Source of the DNA: Anaerofilum sp.
Lineage (GTDB): Bacteria > Bacillota > Clostridia > Oscillospirales > Ruminococcaceae
DNA length: 29,276 nt
Reading direction: 5' to 3'
Assembly: GCA_020024115.1 (NCBI GenBank)
Contig: JAHHUF010000011.1
Span: forward strand, 1-29,276
A program made the translations under genes and the position numbers. Every line of letters begins with the position of its first letter. Positions within the stretch are counted from its first letter, which is position 1. The notes under the pieces are model-generated. The model was not told the origin of the DNA. It was given only the letters and a program-made list of their open reading frames with translations, and did no database searches. Of the stretch, positions 23,675 through 29,276 are shown in pieces.

Positions 23675-24997
23675 TCACTCCTTTTCATTGTGTTGAATTG
23701 CTTGTTCCAACGCTTGCAATGCCAAACGGGAAACTTCTGCATAGCGTTCCCGCTTATCTCGAATCCGTGTTTCCAGTGGTGGCAGCAATCCCATATTTGC
23801 CCCCATTGGCTGAAAATCCTCATTTGGTTGAGTAATATAGTTTAGTAATGCCCCTGTCATGCAAGTTGCGGGCAATTGTTCCGGCTTATGTCCCATCAAA
23901 CGGGCATGAATTGCACGAGCTGCCAACAATCCACAAGCTGCACTTTCCATATATCCCTCAAATCCGGTAATTTGCCCTGCAAAATAAACATTTGGGTGTT
24001 CTTTCAGGCTCAAATCAGGATTTAACAACAAAGGACTATTCAAAAAAGTATTTCGGTGCATCACACCATACCGTGCAAACTCAGCATTTTCCAAACCGGG
24101 AATCATGCGAAACACTCTTTTCTGTTCCCCAAACTTCAAATTGGTTTGGAATCCAACCAGATTAAATAAAGTTCCTTCCTGATTCTCTCTGCGCAGCTGC
24201 ACATTTGCCCAAGGGCGATGCCCAGTTGCAGGATTTGTCAAGCCGACAGGCTTTAATGGGCCAAAACGCAGGGTATCGGGACCACGCTTTGCCATAATTT
24301 CAACCGGCATACAGCCTTCATAGACAGTCACTTCTCCATCGCTGTCAAACTCATGCAGCGGAGCACGCTCTGCATGAATTAATTCCTGATAAAAGGCTTC
24401 ATATCCCTCTTTATCAAAGGGGCAGTTGAGATAATCCGCATCCCCCTTGCCCCACCGAGAAGCCGCAAACACTTTTTCCATATCCAAGGTTTCAGCAATG
24501 ACAATGGGAGCAGCAGCATCATAAAAAGAAAGTTTCTGCCCTCCTGTCAACTGGCTGATATTTTCAGCCAAAGCCCCTTGTGTCAGCGGGCCGGTTGCCA
24601 CCAAGGTGATTCCGTCATTGGGGTTGATTTCGGTGACTTCTTCACGATGAACAGTAATATTTTCACAATTTTCCACTGCCTGTGTCACGAGATGAGAAAA
24701 CTCATGTCGGTCTACCGCCAAAGCCCCACCAGCAGCAACACTGCACTGTGCTGCAATAGACAAAAGATGGCTGCCCAGTCGGCGCATTTCTTCTTTCAGC
24801 AATCCGCCTGCACTTTCAATGCGGTCAGACTTCAAGCTATTGGAACAAACCAGTTCTGCAAACCCTTCGCTTTTATGGGCTGGGCTATAAACATGGGGCT
24901 TTTGCTCATACAGATGCACTTGATGCCCCTGTTTTGCAAGCCACAACACAGCTTCGCAACCCGCAAGACCTGCACCCAGAATTTTTACATCAGCCAT
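23675..24997 (-). CDS. trmFO: Folate-dependent tRNA(uracil-54) methyltransferase TrmFO
   Basis: TrmFO is an FAD enzyme that uses methylenetetrahydrofolate to make 5-methyluridine at position 54 of the tRNA T-loop. The 440-aa protein opens with the dinucleotide-binding fold KILGAGLAGCEAVLWLAKQG, then the conserved CSNSLKSD segment and many GidA-like blocks (GPLTQGAL, YEGCMPVEIMAKRG, YFAGQITGFEGYMESAACGL). The start at 24997 is chosen over 25027 because AAGGAGG lies six bases before it and the fold begins right after it; it overlaps the topA stop by 8 bases. The dprA-topA-trmFO order is typical of Bacillota. Confidence 0.96.
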   Translation of the reverse strand: MADVKILGAGLAGCEAVLWLAKQGHQVHLYEQKPHVYSPAHKSEGFAELVCSNSLKSDRIESAGGLLKEEMRRLGSHLLSIAAQCSVAAGGALAVDRHEFSHLVTQAVENCENITVHREEVTEINPNDGITLVATGPLTQGALAENISQLTGGQKLSFYDAAAPIVIAETLDMEKVFAASRWGKGDADYLNCPFDKEGYEAFYQELIHAERAPLHEFDSDGEVTVYEGCMPVEIMAKRGPDTLRFGPLKPVGLTNPATGHRPWANVQLRRENQEGTLFNLVGFQTNLKFGEQKRVFRMIPGLENAEFARYGVMHRNTFLNSPLLLNPDLSLKEHPNVYFAGQITGFEGYMESAACGLLAARAIHARLMGHKPEQLPATCMTGALLNYITQPNEDFQPMGANMGLLPPLETRIRDKRERYAEVSRLALQALEQAIQHNEKE

Positions 24998-27113
24998 TCT
25001 TTTCCTCCTTTTGTACCTGTCCGCCACGGGTCAGGGGTTTTGTAAAGCCACAACCCTCTTTTGCACAGTACAAATGGGCAGCTTTGCCCAATTTCTTAAA
25101 GAGTGTTCCTCCGCATTTCTCACAGCGTTCGGTGGTGGGTTCGTCCCATGTCATAAATCCACAGGTGGGATTTTTTTCACAGCCATAATAAATTCTGCCT
25201 TTTTGGCTGCGGCGAACCAACATTCTTCCACCACACAAAGGACAAAATCCGCCTGTATCTTTTACCAAGCGTTTTGTATTGGTACATTCAGGGAATCCCG
25301 GACAAGCCAAAAACTTACCATAGCGTCCTGTTTTGATAACCATTTTTCTGCCGCATTTTTCACAGATTTCATCGGTTTCCTCATCAGGCACTTTGATTTT
25401 TTTACCTTCCATGTTTTCCTCTGCTTTTTGCAGTGTAGCGTCAAAATCCTTGTAAAAATCATCAATGGTGGTATGCCAATCCATTGTGCCGTTTTCCACC
25501 TTATCCAGATTTTTTTCCATTTCTGCACTAAACTTCACATCAACAATTGCAGGGAACTGTTCTTCCATCAGTTCATTGATGGTACGCCCCAACAAAGTCG
25601 GTTTCAGCTTTTTCGCCTCTCGCTCCACATAATCACGGTCAATGATGGTTGTGATGATGGGCGCATAGGTGGAAGGGCGTCCAATGCCGTTTTCTTCCAA
25701 TGCTTTAATCAGCGTTGCTTCTGTAAAGCGTGCAGGTGGCTGTGTAAATTTCTGCTCACTTTTCAACTCACGCAGTTTCAATGTTTGTCCCTGCTCCAGC
25801 GGTGGCAAAGAGGTTTCTTTTTTCTCTTTTTCATCGGTTGCTTCTTCATACAGGGCAGTAAAACCATCGAATGTTACCACAAATCCGCTGGCTTTAAACA
25901 GATAATCCCCCGCTGTAATGGATGCACTGACAGTATCCATTTTGCAATCGCTCATCTGGCTTGCAATGAATCGGCTCCAAATCAATCGATACAATTTTGC
26001 TGTGTCCCCTGACAGGCTCTTATCTGCTTCATCAGGAGTAAATGCCGGATTGGTGGGACGCACTGCTTCATGGGCATCTTGTGCTGCGGTTGCACTTTTG
26101 GTTTTATAAGTTCGTTTTTGGGCACAAACATAGTCCTCACCATATGCAGAGGAGATATAATCTCGTGCTGCTGTTGCGGCTTCATCTGCAATTCGCAGAC
26201 TATCTGTACGCATATAGGTGATAAGACCGGTCACGCCTTGCCCTGCAATTTCCACACCTTCATACAAAGTCTGTGCAGCACGCATAGTTCTGGTTGGTGT
26301 AAAGCCCAACCGTCTGCTGGCTTCCTGCTGCATTGTAGAAGTAATAAAAGGAGGCGCAGGTACACGGCTGCGCTTGCCTTTGTTCAACTCAGTAACGATG
26401 TATTCTTTTCCGTTCAAAGAATCCACAATTTCTTTTGCTTCTTCTGCGCTGCGAACGGTAATTTTCTTGCCCCCCACAGGGCTGTGCAAGCGTGCAGTAA
26501 ACTTCTTTTGGCTGCTCGGTGCAGAAAGCACTGCATCCAAATTCCAATATTCTTCCGGCTTAAATGCCTCAATTTCTTTTTCACGGTCAACAATCAAACG
26601 CACTGCAACACTTTGCACGCGTCCTGCCGAAAGCCCTCTACGAACCTTTCTCCACAAAAACGGGCTGAGCTTGTAACCCACAAGACGGTCAAGAATGCGT
26701 CTTGCCTGTTGTGCATTGAACAAATCCCGATTGATTGCACGGGGATGCGCCATTCCTTCGGTAACGCCTTTTTTGGTAATTTCTCCAAAGGTCACACGAT
26801 TGGGCTGGTCTGGGTCTAGTCCCAGCAAAGTTGCCAAATGCCAACTGATTGCCTCGCCTTCACGGTCAGGGTCAGTCGCCAAAAAGACTTGGTCAGCATT
26901 TTTTGCTTCGCTTTTCAGCTCTCGAATCAGTTTTTCTTTTCCTTTTATATTGATATAACGGGGTGCGTAATCATTTTCCACATCAATTCCCAACTGGCTT
27001 TGGGGTAAATCTCGAATATGCCCCATGCTTGCTGTTACTTCATATCCATCCCCCAGATATTTTCGGATTGTTTTTGCTTTTGCAGGGGATTCCACTATCA
27101 CCAATTTAGACAT
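24990..27113 (-). CDS. topA: DNA topoisomerase I (type IA)
   Basis: TopA relaxes negatively supercoiled DNA by a transient 5'-phosphotyrosine link. The 707-aa protein has a TOPRIM domain (VIVESPAKAKTI at 5-16, DPDREGE at 81-87), LSAGRVQSVA (161-170), and the active-site tyrosine Y300 in GLITYMRTDS. Three C-terminal four-cysteine zinc ribbons follow: C584/C587/C604/C610, C624/C627/C645/C651 and C664/C667/C683/C688. The ribosome site is AAAGGTG before the ATG. It lies 59 bases after dprA and overlaps trmFO by 8 bases. Confidence 0.98.
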   Translation of the reverse strand: MSKLVIVESPAKAKTIRKYLGDGYEVTASMGHIRDLPQSQLGIDVENDYAPRYINIKGKEKLIRELKSEAKNADQVFLATDPDREGEAISWHLATLLGLDPDQPNRVTFGEITKKGVTEGMAHPRAINRDLFNAQQARRILDRLVGYKLSPFLWRKVRRGLSAGRVQSVAVRLIVDREKEIEAFKPEEYWNLDAVLSAPSSQKKFTARLHSPVGGKKITVRSAEEAKEIVDSLNGKEYIVTELNKGKRSRVPAPPFITSTMQQEASRRLGFTPTRTMRAAQTLYEGVEIAGQGVTGLITYMRTDSLRIADEAATAARDYISSAYGEDYVCAQKRTYKTKSATAAQDAHEAVRPTNPAFTPDEADKSLSGDTAKLYRLIWSRFIASQMSDCKMDTVSASITAGDYLFKASGFVVTFDGFTALYEEATDEKEKKETSLPPLEQGQTLKLRELKSEQKFTQPPARFTEATLIKALEENGIGRPSTYAPIITTIIDRDYVEREAKKLKPTLLGRTINELMEEQFPAIVDVKFSAEMEKNLDKVENGTMDWHTTIDDFYKDFDATLQKAEENMEGKKIKVPDEETDEICEKCGRKMVIKTGRYGKFLACPGFPECTNTKRLVKDTGGFCPLCGGRMLVRRSQKGRIYYGCEKNPTCGFMTWDEPTTERCEKCGGTLFKKLGKAAHLYCAKEGCGFTKPLTRGGQVQKEEKNG

Positions 27114-27172
27114 TGTATCACCTTTATATTTCCACAGGCAATGCCTGATTATTTCATTGTTTTACTGTAAAC

Positions 27173-28258
27173 TTATGCCAAAAGGTACTGCCTTCCGGCC
27201 ATCTGCACTGCTTTTCCGCACAGTTCCAGTTCGGTCAATGCAGCACTTAGCTGCCAAATCGCCAGTCCTGTTTCCTGTGCAAGAACTCCCAAATTTTTAG
27301 GAGTCGGTGTTAAAACCTTCATCACTTTTTTTGCGTCTCGAGAGATTTTTGGCTGTTGTGTTGATTGAGATACAATCAACTCTCCCTCATCAATTCCCAA
27401 TGGATGAAGAATCGACTGGGCACTTACACAAGGAAGTGCACCTTTTTTCAGCAATTCGTTGGTTCCTTCGCTCAAAGGGCTAAAGATACTCCCCGGAACA
27501 CTAAACAAAGTTCTTGCATACTTTTGTGCATATGCTGCGGTCTGCATGGTTCCGGAACGCTTGCGTGCTTCTACCACACAAACACTGTCTGAAAGTGCTG
27601 CAATGATACGATTTCGCAAAGAGAAAAAGCACTTATTGGCTGCTCCCTCAGGAAAAACTTCAGTGATAACTGCCCCATTTTGCTCTATCGCAGCACGCAA
27701 TGCAGCATTTTTAGGAGGATAACACTGATGGTGTCCTGTTCCCATAACAGCAATTGTTGGTGTATCTTGCTCCAATGCTGTGCGGTGTGCCACACTGTCC
27801 AGCCCATCTGCCAAACCGCTGACAATTGTTACTTTTGCTTTTGCCAACCCTTTTGTGATTTCAGCCGCTGCTTGCATTCCATAAGCAGAATGTCGCCGAC
27901 TTCCTACCATTGCAACTGCAAAACTCGGGCTAAGCAAGTCAGCATTTCCGGTGCAGTACAACACAGGTGGAGCACCTGAAATTTCCCTTAATTTGTTGGG
28001 ATACTGCGGATGACAAAAAGGCAAAATCTTGACATTTCTTTTTTTGCAATTTTCCAAAATATTATAGCATTGTTCCGGTGTGGTATTTTTTAATCTTGCA
28101 ATTTGTGTGTCAGTCATAATATTTGAAAAATCTGTGCAATCTCTTGCTTCAAAAAGTTCTTTTGGGTCAACATATAGCGAAAGCACTGGCTCTGTTTCTG
28201 CACCAATTCCCATCACAGACGAAAACCACACCCAATGCAAAACATCCTGTTCTGTCAT
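27173..28258 (-). CDS. dprA: DNA-processing protein DprA
   Basis: DprA (Smf) loads RecA onto incoming single-stranded DNA during natural transformation and is widely kept in bacteria not known to be competent. The 361-aa protein has an N-terminal helical region and the Rossmann-like core: MVGSRRHSAYG, IVSGLADGLDSVAH, IAVMGTGHHQCYP, FSLRNRIIAALSDSVCVVEA, SGTMQTAAYA, FSVPGS and GTNELLKKGA. A C-terminal winged-helix region (about 300-361) follows. The ATG at 28258 overlaps the previous stop as ATGA and is preferred. An ATG at 28288 with AGGAG upstream would add ten residues and overlap the methyltransferase by 34 bases. Confidence 0.95.
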   Translation of the reverse strand: MTEQDVLHWVWFSSVMGIGAETEPVLSLYVDPKELFEARDCTDFSNIMTDTQIARLKNTTPEQCYNILENCKKRNVKILPFCHPQYPNKLREISGAPPVLYCTGNADLLSPSFAVAMVGSRRHSAYGMQAAAEITKGLAKAKVTIVSGLADGLDSVAHRTALEQDTPTIAVMGTGHHQCYPPKNAALRAAIEQNGAVITEVFPEGAANKCFFSLRNRIIAALSDSVCVVEARKRSGTMQTAAYAQKYARTLFSVPGSIFSPLSEGTNELLKKGALPCVSAQSILHPLGIDEGELIVSQSTQQPKISRDAKKVMKVLTPTPKNLGVLAQETGLAIWQLSAALTELELCGKAVQMAGRQYLLA

Positions 28259-29043
28259 TCCTGCATTCCCTCTTTCCGAAAATGCCATGTCAGCACTGCT
28301 CCTGCGGCAGCGGCGTTCAAGCTCTCCACCTGCTTACTGATTGGAATTCTTACAGCAATATCACAAGCTCTGATGGTTTCCTCTTTCAAACCTTGCCCCT
28401 CATTTCCGATTACCAATGCAACCCCATTTTTAAAAGGGGCTTTTGCTTCGGAAAGAGGTTTTGACTGATACAAAGCTGCAGCAGCAGTAAAAATTCCCTT
28501 TTGTTTTAAAGCCTGAATTGCCTGAGGCATATCTGCAACCAATACAATTGGAATGCGTCCTGCTGCCCCCATACTTGCACGCAGTGCTTTTGTGCCAAAG
28601 GGAGAAGCACACTTTGTGCTGCACACCACCCCATCAAACCCAAATGCTGCCGCACTGCGAATCAATGTTCCTACATTTCCCGGGTCTTGCACTGCCTCAA
28701 GGCACAAGTAATGCCCCTTGACTTTCAAGTCTTCCAATGACGCATTCGGCATTTCAAACAGCCCAAATACCCCCTGCGAACTTGGAACGCCTGCCAATTT
28801 TTCTGCGACAGGTTCTGTCACAAGGAATTGCTGCCCTGAAAGGTTTAAAACCTCAGGATACTGTTCAGCAGCACGCTCTGTATAATATATTACCTTATTT
28901 ATACAACCTTTCGCAAGTTCCAAACACAACTTTGGGCCCTCAGCAAAAAAGAGTTTTTCTTTTTCGCGGAAGGCTGGGCTTTGCTGCAACTTACAAGCAT
29001 ATTTAATTTTTTGATTTTCTCTGCTGGAAATCAGTTCTGCCAT
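28255..29043 (-). CDS. TrmH/SpoU-family RNA 2'-O-ribose methyltransferase
   Basis: This is a SPOUT-class, S-adenosylmethionine-dependent RNA methyltransferase (262 aa), probably acting on 23S rRNA or tRNA. An N-terminal substrate-binding region (AELISSRENQKIKYACKL and FFAEGPKLCLELA) precedes the knotted catalytic domain with motif 1 QDPGNVGTLIRSAAAFG, motif 2 ALVIGNEGQGL and motif 3 RIPISKQVESLNAAAAGAVL. The start at 29043 is chosen for AAGGAG five bases upstream; a frame from 29079 adds 12 residues without family match. The exact target nucleotide cannot be told from sequence. It is the first gene of the long minus-strand train and ends with a four-base overlap with dprA. Confidence 0.93.
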   Translation of the reverse strand: MAELISSRENQKIKYACKLQQSPAFREKEKLFFAEGPKLCLELAKGCINKVIYYTERAAEQYPEVLNLSGQQFLVTEPVAEKLAGVPSSQGVFGLFEMPNASLEDLKVKGHYLCLEAVQDPGNVGTLIRSAAAFGFDGVVCSTKCASPFGTKALRASMGAAGRIPIVLVADMPQAIQALKQKGIFTAAAALYQSKPLSEAKAPFKNGVALVIGNEGQGLKEETIRACDIAVRIPISKQVESLNAAAAGAVLTWHFRKEGMQE

Positions 29044-29112
29044 AAAGGCTCCTTCCCCAGAAACACCCTCCATCTGCAAACTGCCGATGCAATGTGGTGC
29101 ACCGGAATTTTT

Positions 29113-29141
29113 AAAATAGTAATATTCTGCTTTTTCTTCAA
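29113..29141 (-). promoter_or_regulatory. Candidate promoter at the head of the long operon
   Basis: On the minus strand TTGAAG (29136-29141) and TATTTT (29113-29118) are 17 bases apart, each matching four of six consensus bases. The position fits a leader of about 60 bases before the methyltransferase. The support is modest. Confidence 0.3.
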
Positions 29142-29219
29142 GACAACTCTATGCTCTTTTGAAACAAGATTCATCAATCACTTTTACATTTCACAAAAGC
29201 ATTGAAATTCTGCAACAAA

Positions 29220-29276
29220 CTAGGGGCTGTCTGAAAAATATAGATTCTTGTCCTATATCAACAAAATAAACATGGA
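29220..29276. other. Right-edge sequence, possibly an insertion-sequence terminal repeat
   Basis: CTAGGGGCTGTCTGAAAAAT at 29220-29239 resembles the GGGGCTGTC-type terminal repeats I associate with some insertion sequences (IS1182-like). The window ends before any transposase could be seen, so the identity is speculative. Confidence 0.2.

Overview
The window is a dense block of bacterial housekeeping genes, almost all on the minus strand. The likely source is an anaerobic, low-to-moderate GC Clostridia (Bacillota), probably close to Oscillospiraceae/Ruminococcaceae. This is inferred from gene order (nadD-yqeK-LCP-rsfS, dprA-topA-trmFO, plsX-rnc-smc-ftsY), the folate-dependent TrmFO, YqeG and YqeK, an A-type flavodiiron protein, an efp partner of the type seen in Clostridia (CD1247-like), and strong AGGAGG ribosome sites. 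No phage genes, tRNA, rRNA, CRISPR array or complete transposon were seen.

Layout from left to right. Positions 1-2265 hold the 3' part of pheT (+), which converges on an asnB-murE pair (-) across a bidirectional terminator near 2300. Next come a single-gene flavodiiron unit (5884-7086, -) with an inverted-repeat-rich leader, and an efp plus zinc-ribbon acidic protein operon (7348-8391, -). A yqeG plus endonuclease-IV-like pair follows (8520-9874, -), then rpsU (9982-10158, -), which has a consensus promoter, a structured leader and its own terminator.

From 10475 to 29043 there is one long minus-strand gene train. In transcription order it is SpoU methyltransferase, dprA, topA, trmFO, plsX, rnc, smc, ftsY, rdgB, a small membrane protein, yhbY, nadD, yqeK, LCP, rsfS, leuS. 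Most junctions overlap or are separated by fewer than 30 bases. The larger gaps are dprA/topA (59), leuS/rsfS (69), rnc/smc (106) and smc/ftsY (160). The last of these probably holds an internal promoter.

Functionally the train combines RNA modification and maturation, DNA topology and segregation, phospholipid entry, membrane targeting, nucleotide-pool cleaning, NAD synthesis, ribosome control and cell-wall polymer attachment. The asnB-murE pair suggests peptidoglycan precursor synthesis with possible amidation.

I found no clearly novel multi-gene system. The observations most worth checking are: the asnB-murE pairing with a changed MurE specificity motif; a long imperfect hairpin just downstream of the RNase III gene; the absence of acpP between plsX and rnc; a structured rpsU leader; an endonuclease-IV-like protein with one altered third-metal ligand; and a possible insertion-sequence end at the right edge.
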